Both the position numbers and the translations under genes were made by a program. A DNA stretch of 24,103 nt from JBNKFQ01 sp050289385 (GTDB taxonomy: Bacteria; Pseudomonadota; Gammaproteobacteria; Pseudomonadales; Porticoccaceae): the NCBI GenBank assembly GCA_050289385.1, contig JBNKFQ010000203.1, forward strand, positions 1-24,103. Reading direction: 5' to 3'. Below the pieces are notes generated by a model. The model ran no database searches. It saw nothing but the letters and a program-made list of their open reading frames with translations, and was not told the DNA's origin. Positions 15,465 through 22,922 of this stretch are shown here, in pieces (positions within the stretch are counted from its first letter, which is position 1; the number at the start of each line of letters is the position of its first letter).

Positions 15465-16769
15465 ATGCGATCATTTAACATAATAAAGACCAGGCCTGCC
15501 GTACCGTGCTGGGCCTTTATCCTGCTCTCCTGGGTCAGTTTTTCTTACGCTGCAACCGAAGACAAACTGCCCGAATCCCGGCTCCCACTGGAAGAACTGC
15601 GCCTGTTTACACAAGTGTTTGACCATATCCGCAAGGCCTATGTAGAGGACGTAGATGACAAGACCATGCTGGAAAACGCCATCAGCGGCTTGCTTGAAGG
15701 GCTTGACCCACACTCCGTATATCTCAACGAAGAAACGTTCCGGAGCCTGCAAGAAAGCACTCGGGGTGAATTCGGCGGTATTGGCGTCGAAGTTGCCATG
15801 GAAAACGGCATAGTCAAGGTCATAGCTCCGATTGATGGCTCCCCCGCCAAGGAAGCCGGCATTATGTCTGGCGACCTGATCCTCAAAATTAACGATCAAG
15901 TCGTGAAGGGCCTGTCCCAGGCAGAAGCTGTAGAATTGATGAGAGGCCCTCGGGGCAGCATGGTTTCCCTGCTTATCGTACGCAGCGGCCTGGACGAACC
16001 CCTGGAGCTTGAACTCGCTCGCGACATCATTAAAACCCGCAGTGTTCGCAGCATGGTGCTGGAACCGGGGTATGGCTACATTCGCATTTCCCAGTTTCAG
16101 ATCGACACCGGCAGTCAGTTTCGTTCAGAAGTCATCAGGATGATGGGTTCTCAAAAGCCTCTAAAAGGATTGATTCTGGATTTGCGCAATAATCCGGGTG
16201 GCCTTCTGCCTGCAGCAATCGACGTGGCCGACACCATGCTGGACGGGGGGTTGGTCACCTATACCGAGGGGCGATTGCCAAACTCCAATACCCAATACGA
16301 AGCCACCGCGGGCGACCTGATTGAGAATGTACCAGTAGTGGTAATGATTGACGGCGGCTCAGCATCGGCATCAGAGATCGTTGCCGGCGCCCTGCAAGAC
16401 CGCAAACGAGCTGTTGTGCTGGGCACCCAAAGCTTTGGCAAAGGCTCTGTGCAAACTGTATTACCGATATCCGAGGACCGCGGTATCAAATTGACAACCG
16501 CACGTTACTTCACACCGGCCGGACGCTCCATTCAAGCAGATGGCGTACACCCCGACATCGTGGTAAAACGTGCTGAAATCAAGGTAATAGAGGGCACGCG
16601 TTACATCAAGGAAGCCAACCTGGGCGGGCACCTGTCCAGTGGTCAACCCGCTCCAAAAAGGGTAAGTTCAGTTCGGGCCAAACTGGATTTGACCACCGAC
16701 AATCAACTGTTCGAGGGGCTCAATGTGCTCAAGGGCGCTTACATATTGACCAAGAGAGAGTCCAAATGA
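15465..16769 (+). CDS. Carboxyl-terminal processing protease (S41 family, PDZ)
   Basis: A 434-residue periplasmic serine protease of the CtpA/Prc type. The signal peptide is at residues 1-30 (hydrophobic AFILLSWVSFSYA). An N-terminal helical region is followed by a PDZ domain (about 103-175: GGIGVEVAMENGIVKV, GSPAKEAGIMSGDLILKIND). The protease core is at 200-375, with LDLRNNPGG, nucleophile S301 in GGSASASEI and general base K326 in SFGKGSVQ, 25 residues apart as in characterised CTPs. The ATG at 15465 is preceded by AGAGG at good spacing; an upstream TTG (15444) is less likely. It lies after envC, as in many gammaproteobacteria, and may cut cell-wall hydrolases or their regulators. The divergent polysaccharide deacetylase often found next is absent. 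Confidence 0.95.
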   Translation: MRSFNIIKTRPAVPCWAFILLSWVSFSYAATEDKLPESRLPLEELRLFTQVFDHIRKAYVEDVDDKTMLENAISGLLEGLDPHSVYLNEETFRSLQESTRGEFGGIGVEVAMENGIVKVIAPIDGSPAKEAGIMSGDLILKINDQVVKGLSQAEAVELMRGPRGSMVSLLIVRSGLDEPLELELARDIIKTRSVRSMVLEPGYGYIRISQFQIDTGSQFRSEVIRMMGSQKPLKGLILDLRNNPGGLLPAAIDVADTMLDGGLVTYTEGRLPNSNTQYEATAGDLIENVPVVVMIDGGSASASEIVAGALQDRKRAVVLGTQSFGKGSVQTVLPISEDRGIKLTTARYFTPAGRSIQADGVHPDIVVKRAEIKVIEGTRYIKEANLGGHLSSGQPAPKRVSSVRAKLDLTTDNQLFEGLNVLKGAYILTKRESK

Positions 16770-16926
16770 CCGGTAGTCAAAATTCACTTGATTTATTGGG
16801 GGTTGTACGTTAACAATTTGAGCTTGCCGCAACTTTTCAAGATTTCAACCACACGGATTCGGGCATGAAAAAGGGCGAGCACAACTGACAATCCAGCCTA
16901 ATAACTACAAACAAGTTCTGGAGGGA

Positions 16927-17163
16927 ATGGTGGTGACAGAGCACAGGACAGGTGAAGTTAAAGAACGGCTACCCGTGCGTAGCGAGCGTTTCTTTAACCT
17001 GCATAATTTTTGGTTTTTCGCTACCAGGGAAGGGGCAGCTGTCGGGCCGTACGATTCAAAGGCCCAGGCTATTGAGGGCGTGGAAAGCTACATTGAGTTT
17101 GCCAATCGCGCAGACCCGTCGTCATTGCAGTTTTTCACAACCGGCACCAAATTTGGTACATAG
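16927..17163 (+). CDS. Small conserved protein, DUF6316-like
   Basis: A 78-residue protein with the core RSERFFNLHNFWFFATREGA, AVGPYDSKAQAIEGVESYIE and F. This resembles small gammaproteobacterial proteins annotated DUF6316 (pattern RSERFF...WYF.TREG...GPF.S...A); the label is from memory and the function unknown. There is no signal peptide or membrane segment. The Shine-Dalgarno GGAGG (16920-16924) is only 2 nt from the ATG at 16927. It is 5 and 8 nt from GTG codons at 16930 and 16933, so translation may begin at one of those. The gene is preceded by 157 bp without obvious signals and followed by a strong hairpin terminator. Confidence 0.75.
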   Translation: MVVTEHRTGEVKERLPVRSERFFNLHNFWFFATREGAAVGPYDSKAQAIEGVESYIEFANRADPSSLQFFTTGTKFGT

Positions 17164-17170
17164 GACGAAG

Positions 17171-17195
17171 GCCGGGGGTAAAACCCCGGCTTTCT
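17171..17195 (+). terminator. Rho-independent terminator between the DUF6316-like gene and hisF
   Basis: GCCGGGG (17171-17177), loop GTAAAA, CCCCGGC (17184-17190), then TTTCT. The stem is strong, and the hairpin lies 8 nt after the small gene's stop and just beyond the convergent hisF stop. It probably works best on the plus strand, with some effect for hisF. Confidence 0.8.
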
Positions 17196-17197
17196 GA

Positions 17198-17971
17198 TCA
17201 ACGGCGAACCGTTATACCAGAGTCCGCCATGTGTTTTTTCGCATCGGCTATCGAATATTCTCCAAAATGAAAAATGCTGGCGGCCAGAACCGCATCGGCC
17301 TTGCCCTGAAGCACACCATCCACCAAATGCTGTAAATTACCGACACCACCCGATGCAATTACCGGCACCGGCACTGCATCACTGACCGCACTGGTCAATT
17401 CCAGATCAAAACCGTTTTTTGTACCGTCCCGGTCCATACTGGTCAGCAAAATTTCGCCAGCGCCATTGGCAACCATTCGTCGAGCCCATTCTATTGCTTC
17501 AATACCGGTTGGCTTGCGGCCACCGTGGGTGAATATTTCCCAGCGGGGCGTTTGTCCTTCCGCGCTGGTGCGCTTGGCATCGATCGCCACCACGATGCAT
17601 TGCGAACCAAACCGCTCTGCTGCCTGACGCACAAAATCGGGGTTGTTGACTGCGGCAGAGTTAATACCCACCTTATCCGCACCGGCGTTCAGCAAGGCGC
17701 GAATATCCTCCAGGGTGCGCACACCACCACCAACCGTCAGTGGAATAAACACCTCGCTGGCCATGCGCTCTACCGTATGCAATGTGGTGTCGCGGCCCTC
17801 ATGGCTGGCGGTAATGTCGAGAAACGTTATTTCATCAGCACCAGCCTGATTGTAGCGCCGGGCCACCTCAACGGGATCTCCGGCATCGCGGATATCTACG
17901 AACTGTACACCTTTGACGACCCGGCCCTGATCGACATCAAGGCAGGGAATAATACGTTTGGCTAAAGACAT
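17198..17971 (-). CDS. hisF: Imidazole glycerol phosphate synthase, cyclase subunit HisF
   Basis: A 257-residue TIM-barrel enzyme. With HisH it makes imidazole glycerol phosphate and AICAR from PRFAR using ammonia, in histidine biosynthesis. The start at MSLAKRIIPCLDVDQGRVVK, with GGGAAG upstream, is the standard N-terminus; the frame is open to 18007, but the extra 12 residues are not family-like. Catalytic aspartates are D12 and D131 (VVAIDAKR). Phosphate-binding loops GGGVRTLEDI and ASGGVGNLQHL are present. hisH, hisA and the rest of the pathway are not in the window. It follows ribA by 36 nt on the same strand and is likely co-transcribed with it. Confidence 0.97.
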   Translation of the reverse strand: MSLAKRIIPCLDVDQGRVVKGVQFVDIRDAGDPVEVARRYNQAGADEITFLDITASHEGRDTTLHTVERMASEVFIPLTVGGGVRTLEDIRALLNAGADKVGINSAAVNNPDFVRQAAERFGSQCIVVAIDAKRTSAEGQTPRWEIFTHGGRKPTGIEAIEWARRMVANGAGEILLTSMDRDGTKNGFDLELTSAVSDAVPVPVIASGGVGNLQHLVDGVLQGKADAVLAASIFHFGEYSIADAKKHMADSGITVRR

Positions 17972-18007
17972 CTTTACTTCCCGAGTTCTCAATATTCGGA
18001 CGAACAC

Positions 18008-18595
18008 TCAATCAAACAAATGCCCGAGTTTACCCGCCTTGGTAGCCAGATATCTGGCGTTATGGGGATTTTGGCCCGTTTGCAGTGGCACGCGCTCGAC
18101 AACATCTACCCCGCATTCCTTGAGTGCCTGAACCTTGCGGGGGTTATTGGTCATCAATCTTATCTTTTTAATATTGAGGTGCCTGATCATGGGGCGACAG
18201 ATGCTGTAGTCACGCATATCAGCGCCAAAGCCCAGCTTTTCATTGGCTTCAACGGTGTCATCGCCCTCATCTTGCAAATGATACGCCTTGATTTTGTTAA
18301 GCAAACCGATTCCGCGCCCCTCTTGACGCAGATACAAGATAACACCGCGCCCCTCGTTCGCAATTTGTTGCATCGCAGCTTGCAACTGGGAACCGCAATC
18401 ACAGCGCTGGGAGAACAGTGCATCCCCGGTCAGACATTCGGAGTGCACTCGCATCAGCACTGGCTCGTCTCCGCTGACATCGCCAACCGTAAGCGCAACG
18501 TGCTCCTTGTCATTCTCACGGTCATCAAAACCGTGGATAGTAAACACGCCCCACTGGGTAGGCAGATCTGAAGATTGAACAAATCGCAGGGTCAC
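18008..18595 (-). CDS. ribA: GTP cyclohydrolase II
   Basis: A 195-residue enzyme for the first step of riboflavin synthesis, GTP to 2,5-diamino-6-ribosylamino-pyrimidinone phosphate plus formate. The longest frame starts at a TTG (18643). However, the GTG at 18595 has GGAG at good spacing and aligns with the first residue of E. coli RibA (196 residues), and then the zinc cysteines fall at C54, C65 and C67 as in that enzyme. The signature RCDCGSQL, YLRQEGRGIGLLNKIKAY, DMRDYSIC and LMTNNPRKV are intact. It is a stand-alone RibA, not a RibBA fusion. It lies downstream of pgpA, as in related genomes, but a protease gene and an inverted-repeat element intervene. Confidence 0.96.
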   Translation of the reverse strand: MTLRFVQSSDLPTQWGVFTIHGFDDRENDKEHVALTVGDVSGDEPVLMRVHSECLTGDALFSQRCDCGSQLQAAMQQIANEGRGVILYLRQEGRGIGLLNKIKAYHLQDEGDDTVEANEKLGFGADMRDYSICRPMIRHLNIKKIRLMTNNPRKVQALKECGVDVVERVPLQTGQNPHNARYLATKAGKLGHLFD

Positions 18596-18691
18596 ATTTT
18601 GCTCCGAAATAGTGTGCTTCGAAATAACAGGGGTTGTTGGCAATTGCCTGGCCGCGCCATTGTAGCTGCGCCGGCGCGGGAGTAAAGGGTT

Positions 18692-18791
18692 ATGAAGTCC
18701 AAAGTCGGAAGCCGGATGCTTGAGATTCGCACCATCGCTTTGCTCGGCGCTTTTGGTTTTACTTCCGACTTCCGACTTTGGACTTCCGACT
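18692..18791. repeat. Long inverted repeat built of 7-bp units (element 2)
   Basis: The core GAAGTCCAAAGTCGGAAG (18694-18711) pairs perfectly over 18 bp with 18769-18786. The extended 28-bp arms are 18692-18719 and 18761-18788, with 23 matches around a 41-bp spacer. The right arm is four heptamers in a row, ACTTCCG, ACTTCCG, ACTTTGG, ACTTCCG, then ACT. It lies between the stop of the retropepsin-like gene and ribA. The same heptamer style is seen in element 1 at 12342-12460. Confidence 0.75.
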
Positions 18792-18800
18792 CAAAAAACC

Positions 18801-19475
18801 TCACTTACTCTGCAACACCAGAACACCTTGCTGCTCATTCATTTCCACACGGCTCAGAAAACTGTTGCCCAACAGCACTTCCTGAGGGTAGTCGCCCAAA
18901 ACCACAACCGCATTGATACGACGCAACGTAATTCCGCCAATGGTGATCTTGTCCAGTTGCACTCGAAATGAGTTAACCATGCCTCCGGCGGTGCTGACGG
19001 CTTGGGGCACACCGCGGCGAAAATTGATGCCCAGGCGTTCAGCCTCGTGAATATTCATGGCAATGCTGGTGGCGCCCGTGTCCACCATGAATTCCACACG
19101 ACGACCATTAATGGAACCACCGACAAAATAGTGGCCGTTTTCACCCCTTGGAATACGAACCTCAGTGCTCCGGGGCGCTGAGTAGTCAGAACCGATCTGG
19201 CGCGAAAGACTCAGCGTCATCCGTTTGCCATCCGCCTCAACCACTGCCTGCTTGCCGTCGCTGGCCACCAGTGTCACGCCTTCCGGGCTGGTATCACCCA
19301 CCTTCAGCAGATGGGTATTGCCGTTAATCACCAGTACCGCACGCCCCTTGAACAAACCATTGAGGCTGATAGTGGGGCCAGCAAACACCAGCGCCGGTAT
19401 CAGCAACATACCCGCAAAAAACAACCTCGCCGTGACAGGCCCCGACCAGTCTGTGCTCATCCTTGCAACCATCAT
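18801..19475 (-). CDS. Retropepsin-like aspartic protease, exported or membrane-anchored
   Basis: A 224-residue protein. A hydrophobic N-terminal segment (LFFAGMLLIPALVFAG, about 18-33) is a signal peptide or anchor. Residues about 35-100 are a small beta-rich domain. Residues about 105-222 form a clan AA single-lobe aspartic protease with the active-site triad DTG in FMVDTGATS (D132). GHYFVGGSINGRRVEFMVDT and VLLGNSFLSRVE are also typical of the bacterial TIGR02281-like family. It would act as a homodimer, probably in the periplasm; the substrate is unknown. The double ATG at 19475 has GAAGGA 9 nt upstream. It sits between pgpA and ribA on the same strand, an extra gene in an otherwise conserved riboflavin-related order. 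Confidence 0.88.
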   Translation of the reverse strand: MMVARMSTDWSGPVTARLFFAGMLLIPALVFAGPTISLNGLFKGRAVLVINGNTHLLKVGDTSPEGVTLVASDGKQAVVEADGKRMTLSLSRQIGSDYSAPRSTEVRIPRGENGHYFVGGSINGRRVEFMVDTGATSIAMNIHEAERLGINFRRGVPQAVSTAGGMVNSFRVQLDKITIGGITLRRINAVVVLGDYPQEVLLGNSFLSRVEMNEQQGVLVLQSK

Positions 19476-19524
19476 ATAAATACGTCCTTCAAGTAGCGTG
19501 GCCGGGCCGGCATGACGCCCGGTT

Positions 19525-20001
19525 TCAGAAAAAACTCAACACAGAAAACAGTATAAGCCAGGTAAAAGCACCAGCCAGCAAATCGTCCAGCATAATTCCG
19601 GTCCCACCCTGCAAATGCCTGTCGCACCAACTGATCGGCCAGGGCTTGTAAATATCAAACACCCGGAACAACACAAAGGCAGCCAATACCCAGGGCCAGG
19701 TCGCGGGTATAGCGATCATCGCCAACCAGAAACCAACTATCTCGTCCCAGACGATACCAGGGTGGTCATGCACGCCCAGGTCTTTCGCCGCGCGCCCACA
19801 CAGATATATCCCGACAACTGCGGTCAGGGCAACCACCGCCACGTAGGCAGGCAGGGCCAGCTGCGCAAGCAGGGGAAACACCATCACCGCCAGCACAGTT
19901 CCCGCCGTGCCCGGCGCCTTTGGCAACAAACCGGCACCAAAACCAAACGCCAGCAAATGAACCGGGCGTTTAATTAACAAAGCAAGGGTAGGCGTTTGCA
20001 T
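19525..20001 (-). CDS. pgpA: Phosphatidylglycerophosphatase A
   Basis: A 158-residue inner-membrane enzyme that removes the phosphate from phosphatidylglycerophosphate to give phosphatidylglycerol. The family motifs FGFGAGLLPKAPGTAGT, VWDEIVGFWLAM, FRVFDIYKPWPI and GGTGIMLDDLLAG are present among three to four membrane segments. The ATG at 20001 shares its A with the thiL stop (TGATG), indicating translational coupling; a TTG one codon upstream is the formal longest start. The order ribH-nusB-thiL-pgpA is widely conserved. Normal length, no sign of damage. Confidence 0.96.
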   Translation of the reverse strand: MQTPTLALLIKRPVHLLAFGFGAGLLPKAPGTAGTVLAVMVFPLLAQLALPAYVAVVALTAVVGIYLCGRAAKDLGVHDHPGIVWDEIVGFWLAMIAIPATWPWVLAAFVLFRVFDIYKPWPISWCDRHLQGGTGIMLDDLLAGAFTWLILFSVLSFF

Positions 20002-20978
20002 CAAAAGTGCTTATATCCATGGTTGTGAATACTCACTTCGGCTCTGGATTCGTCCAGACAACGAATACCTGAAGTTATGTTACTGGAAACAATCTGCCCG
20101 ATCGGGGTTGCAGGTAACACTTCCGAGTCAATCAGCGCCTCAATATCTGCCATCTTGTTTCTGGCAACGGTAAAACAAAGCTCATAGTCATCACCTCCGC
20201 ACAAACTCCACTCGCGGAATTGCTCGGTGCTTACCTGATCTGCCAGCCAGGCGGGGCACGGAAGTGCAGTCAAGCTTACCTCTGCTCCCACGCTACTCTG
20301 TGTGCAAATGTGTTCCAGATCAGCCAGCAGACCATCCGAAATATCAATAGCTGCTGACGCCAGCCCTCGTAAACGTTTGCCCTCTTCCAGTCGCGGATGG
20401 GGGTTAACAAACTGTTGCCGCAACCGCTCCCGCCCGGTTTCATCACCGACATCCAGCTCGCCTTGTAAAAAGGCCAGACCCGCCGCGCCCAGCCCCGGCG
20501 TTCCGGTTACAAAGACTGTATCACCGGGTGCGGCGCCCGAACGGGTCAGTGCCTGTCCCTTTGGCACCGCGCCATGCACCGTGATGGTTACGGTCAGGGG
20601 CCCACGCGTTGTATCACCCCCGACAAGGGCACACCCGCAAGCAGTGGCAACGCGGGATAAACCACTGCTGAAAGCTTGCAACCAGCCGGAATCTGCTGTG
20701 GGCAGGGTAAGAGCCAGAGTAAACCAGAGAGGGTCGGCCCCCATAGCGGCGAGATCACTCAGATTCACCAGCAGGGCACGGGCAGCGATATGTTCTGCGT
20801 CAAGATCCTGTGGAAAATGCACACCTGACACCAGCGTATCAGTGGCAACCACCAACTGCTGGTCTGCGGGCACATCCAGCACGGCAGCATCATCCCCGAC
20901 CCCCAGACAGACTCCCGAAGACAAGTGTTGCAAGCCGGAAAAATACTGCCTGATCAAGTCGAATTCGCCGACGATCAT
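20001..20978 (-). CDS. thiL: Thiamine-monophosphate kinase
   Basis: A 325-residue cytoplasmic kinase that uses ATP to convert thiamine monophosphate to the cofactor thiamine diphosphate. It shares the PurM/AIR-synthetase fold: N-terminal GEFDLIRQYF, the metal/ATP site VGDDAAVLD, TDTLVSGVHF, LSDLAAMGADP, GGDTTRGPLT, IDISDGLLADL and SLCGGDDYELCFTV are all present. The start is 3 nt after the nusB stop and its stop overlaps the pgpA start, so the three genes are tightly coupled. Typical length. Confidence 0.97.
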   Translation of the reverse strand: MIVGEFDLIRQYFSGLQHLSSGVCLGVGDDAAVLDVPADQQLVVATDTLVSGVHFPQDLDAEHIAARALLVNLSDLAAMGADPLWFTLALTLPTADSGWLQAFSSGLSRVATACGCALVGGDTTRGPLTVTITVHGAVPKGQALTRSGAAPGDTVFVTGTPGLGAAGLAFLQGELDVGDETGRERLRQQFVNPHPRLEEGKRLRGLASAAIDISDGLLADLEHICTQSSVGAEVSLTALPCPAWLADQVSTEQFREWSLCGGDDYELCFTVARNKMADIEALIDSEVLPATPIGQIVSSNITSGIRCLDESRAEVSIHNHGYKHF

Positions 20979-20981
20979 AGC

Positions 20982-21425
20982 TCAGGCACCTGCCCTGGCG
21001 GCCTTCACCTCGGTAGCACGTTTTTCAGCGGCGACCTTGTCCAGTACTCCGTTGACATATTTATAAGAATCCGTGGCACCAAATTTTTTGGTCAGTGATA
21101 CTGCCTCATTGATTACAACCCGATACGGTACATCAATACGATACATCAACTCGTAGACACCAAGTTGCAAAACGGCCAATGCAATGGGGTCCAGCTCACT
21201 CACCTTGCGATCAAGAAACGGCTCAAAAGCCGCCTCGATAACATCCAGATTTTTGGGCACACCGTGCAACACCTCGTGAAAAAAACCGGTATCTACTTTT
21301 GCCATGTCGTTATCGGCACGAAATTCCGCCTCGATATCGACGAGAGAACTGCCGCTCATACTCCACTGATACAAAGCTTGAACCAACAGATGACGAGCTT
21401 TTTTACGTTTGGAAATAGGGGTCAT
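20982..21425 (-). CDS. nusB: Transcription antitermination factor NusB
   Basis: A 147-residue all-helical RNA-binding protein. With NusE (S10) it binds boxA RNA in rRNA operon antitermination complexes. The conserved N-terminus KRKKARHLLVQALYQWSMSG, the central ELDPIALAVLQLGVYELMYR and the C-terminal INEAVSLTKKFGATDSYKYV followed by NGVLDKV are characteristic. It follows ribH by 60 nt and precedes thiL by 3 nt. The Shine-Dalgarno at the ATG is poor. The C-terminus carries a short basic/alanine tail (EKRATEVKAARAGA). Confidence 0.97.
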   Translation of the reverse strand: MTPISKRKKARHLLVQALYQWSMSGSSLVDIEAEFRADNDMAKVDTGFFHEVLHGVPKNLDVIEAAFEPFLDRKVSELDPIALAVLQLGVYELMYRIDVPYRVVINEAVSLTKKFGATDSYKYVNGVLDKVAAEKRATEVKAARAGA

Positions 21426-21485
21426 AATTTATGGTTCACTGTTCCAAAATTAAATTGTTCCGCTAATAAGTTGAATTCAGCTTTT

Positions 21486-21983
21486 TTACTGTTGACTGTC
21501 TGTTTTTTTAAACAGTCTATTTTCAAACAAGCCGATCATCTCCAGCGCTGTCAATGCAGCTTCCTGCCCCTTGTTTTCCTCATTATCGCCAGATCTTGCC
21601 AGCGCCTGCTCCAGGTTATCCGTTGTCAACAAACCAAACGCAACTGGCAAACCTTCAGCCAGGGCCACGCTACCCAAACCACGTGTGCACTCGCTGCACA
21701 CATAATCAAAGTGCGGAGTATCACCACGAATAACACAGCCAAGTGCAACAACCGCATCAAAACTTTCAGTTTGCATAACCTTTTGGGTTGCCAGTGGCAA
21801 TTCAAAAGCACCGGGAACGCGAAAAACTTCCAATCGATCGTCAGACACACCATGCCTCGCAAGCGCATTTTTTGCACCGTTTAGCAAGGCTTCAGTAATT
21901 TCGCCATTCCAGCGAGCCACAACAATCGCGACACGGGCATCACCCACATCAAAACTGCCTTCATCCGGTCGATATTCACTCAT
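21486..21983 (-). CDS. ribH: 6,7-dimethyl-8-ribityllumazine synthase
   Basis: A 165-residue enzyme of the penultimate riboflavin step, joining the RibA-pathway pyrimidine to 3,4-dihydroxy-2-butanone 4-phosphate; it forms large oligomers. RVAIVVARWNGEITEALLNG, the substrate strand VPGAFELPLATQKV, ALGCVIRGDTPHFDYVCSEC (catalytic His in TPHFDY) and PVAFGLLTTDNLEQALARSG are intact. The ATG at 21983 has GAGAG at good spacing. It is the first visible gene of ribH-nusB-thiL-pgpA. In many relatives ribBA, ribE and ribD lie upstream; here a phage-like segment begins instead. I looked for an FMN riboswitch upstream and did not recognise one. Confidence 0.97.
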   Translation of the reverse strand: MSEYRPDEGSFDVGDARVAIVVARWNGEITEALLNGAKNALARHGVSDDRLEVFRVPGAFELPLATQKVMQTESFDAVVALGCVIRGDTPHFDYVCSECTRGLGSVALAEGLPVAFGLLTTDNLEQALARSGDNEENKGQEAALTALEMIGLFENRLFKKTDSQQ

Positions 21984-22182
21984 AAAAAGCTCTCAATTTT
22001 TCACCACACCATTCCAACAAACACAAGCCAACCACTCAAAAAAAAAACTCGGCAACCAACCTCGGTAGAGTCACTACTGGCAGCGAGCGAGACTCAACTG
22101 CCCAGGGCCTGTAGCGCGCCGCATAGTTTTGGACAGATTGCCACTTACTCTTGGACGCTATTTTAACTAAATTTGGTGCGTT
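21984..22182. other. Intergenic junction between ribH and the phage-like segment
   Basis: No gene is supported in this 199-bp stretch. It contains an A10 tract (about 22038-22047), a direct repeat of CTCGG around 22049-22065 and a GAGTC...GACTC pair (22068-22072, 22091-22095). It should carry the ribH promoter on the minus strand. No tRNA, integrase site or FMN riboswitch was recognised. It is the likely place of the boundary between conserved chromosome and mobile DNA. Confidence 0.4.
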
Positions 22183-22377
22183 TTACCCAGCGGCGCCGAT
22201 TATCTGTAAGACAAACCCCAGTACCACCAAAGACCCGCCCACGATCTTGCACACCAGCACCCACCATTCCGAGTCCTGGAGCACAACAATATCGATACCA
22301 AAGCTAAAGCCCCCGAACAGGAAGATCACCACAAACCCAATCACATCAATCAACAGGCCAATCTGAGTTAGGCTCAT
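22183..22377 (-). CDS. Small two-segment membrane protein, unknown function
   Basis: A 64-residue hydrophobic protein with two likely membrane segments (about 8-28 and 42-62) joined by a short loop containing DSEWW. It is not recognised. The ATG at 22377 has AAAGGA about 9 nt upstream, which supports translation. It follows the XRE-regulator stop by 22 nt on the same strand and is probably co-transcribed with it. Possible roles such as toxin, holin-like or superinfection protein are guesses from size and context only. Confidence 0.65.
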   Translation of the reverse strand: MSLTQIGLLIDVIGFVVIFLFGGFSFGIDIVVLQDSEWWVLVCKIVGGSLVVLGFVLQIIGAAG

Positions 22378-22399
22378 TAGCTGGTTCCTTTAGCATTGG

Positions 22400-22642
22400 T
22401 TAATGTCGGGGGAACAGGTCGCCGATATCGCAGTTAAACGCCCGGCAGATGTCCTCAAGGGTGTTGATAGTCACATTCTGATCACAGTGCTCGATGCGCA
22501 TCACCGTGTCTTTCTTCAAGCCATAGCGGGCCGCGAACGCCCGCAGGGGCATGTCGCCTCGCTTGTTTACCATAAATCGTGCCAATCGCTGGCGCAGCTG
22601 CTGTCTCATCTGCGCGACTGTACGTGATACTCTGTCGCTCAT
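22400..22642 (-). CDS. XRE/Cro-type helix-turn-helix regulator
   Basis: An 80-residue DNA-binding protein. A basic N-terminal stretch (QLRQRLARFMVNKRGDMPLR) leads into an HTH: FAARYGLKKDTVMRIEHCDQ and then VTINTLEDICRAFNCDIGDL, the classical Cro/CI-like pattern. The frame opens at a TTG (22651), but the ATG at 22642 is the more likely start; neither has a good Shine-Dalgarno. It is divergent from a LuxR-type HTH gene 46 bp away, a layout that suggests a phage-style or mobile-element switch. It is probably co-transcribed with the small membrane protein downstream. Confidence 0.85.
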   Translation of the reverse strand: MSDRVSRTVAQMRQQLRQRLARFMVNKRGDMPLRAFAARYGLKKDTVMRIEHCDQNVTINTLEDICRAFNCDIGDLFPRH

Positions 22643-22669
22643 GTGCGACAATAAGGGTGTTTACCAATT

Positions 22670-22685
22670 CTTATCGGGGGATAAG
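22670..22685. promoter_or_regulatory. Palindrome over the ribosome-binding region of the LuxR-type gene
   Basis: CTTATC-GGGG-GATAAG, with perfect 6-base arms, lies between the divergent XRE and LuxR-type genes and ends 3 nt before the ATG at 22689. It covers both possible Shine-Dalgarno stretches (the G run and AAGG). It could be an operator for either regulator or an RNA hairpin that limits translation. Confidence 0.45.
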
Positions 22686-22688
22686 GTC

Positions 22689-22922
22689 ATGAGAGATATC
22701 AACGATGTCCGTGGTGTTCAATTAACTGAAAATGAACGTCGGTTGCTGCGTCAGTTAGCCATCGATGATCTAAAGCTGTATCAGGCGGCAGATGCTCAAA
22801 ACCGCAGTTTTCATACCATCAACAAGCGCATCGCCAATATCAAAATGCGATTGGGTACCAGCACTCTTGCTGCCACCGTGTTTCGTGCCGCAAATCTGGG
22901 GTTGCTCGATGATTCAAAATAG
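22689..22922 (+). CDS. Stand-alone LuxR/GerE-type helix-turn-helix protein
   Basis: A 77-residue protein that is almost only a GerE-like HTH. LTENERRLLRQLAIDDLKLY corresponds to the first helices. The recognition region SFHTINKRIANIKMRLGTST matches the family pattern TV..R..NI..KLG, and it ends VFRAANLGLLDD. There is no sensor or receiver domain. The stop overlaps the stop of the convergent dam gene by 9 nt. In this position it may form a regulatory pair with the divergent XRE gene. The domain call is good; the regulatory role is inferred from layout. Confidence 0.75.
   Translation: MRDINDVRGVQLTENERRLLRQLAIDDLKLYQAADAQNRSFHTINKRIANIKMRLGTSTLAATVFRAANLGLLDDSK

Noticed and set aside
18596..18643. 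N-terminal extension of ribA from a TTG start
   Set aside because: The GTG at 18595 has a better ribosome binding site and aligns exactly with the normal RibA start and cysteine positions.
20302..21066. 254-codon open frame on the plus strand opposite thiL
   Set aside because: It is antisense to intact thiL with no recognisable domains; its low-complexity Ser/Pro/Arg composition is typical of a shadow frame in GC-rich coding DNA.
21165..21884. 239-codon open frame on the plus strand opposite nusB and ribH
   Set aside because: Both genes on the other strand are clear housekeeping genes, and the frame has no family resemblance.
21984..22182. FMN riboswitch or tRNA-derived attachment site upstream of ribH
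   Set aside because: I looked for the conserved RFN boxes and for a cloverleaf; only short chance pairs (GAGTC/GACTC) and a D-loop-like CGGTAGAG were seen, which is not enough.
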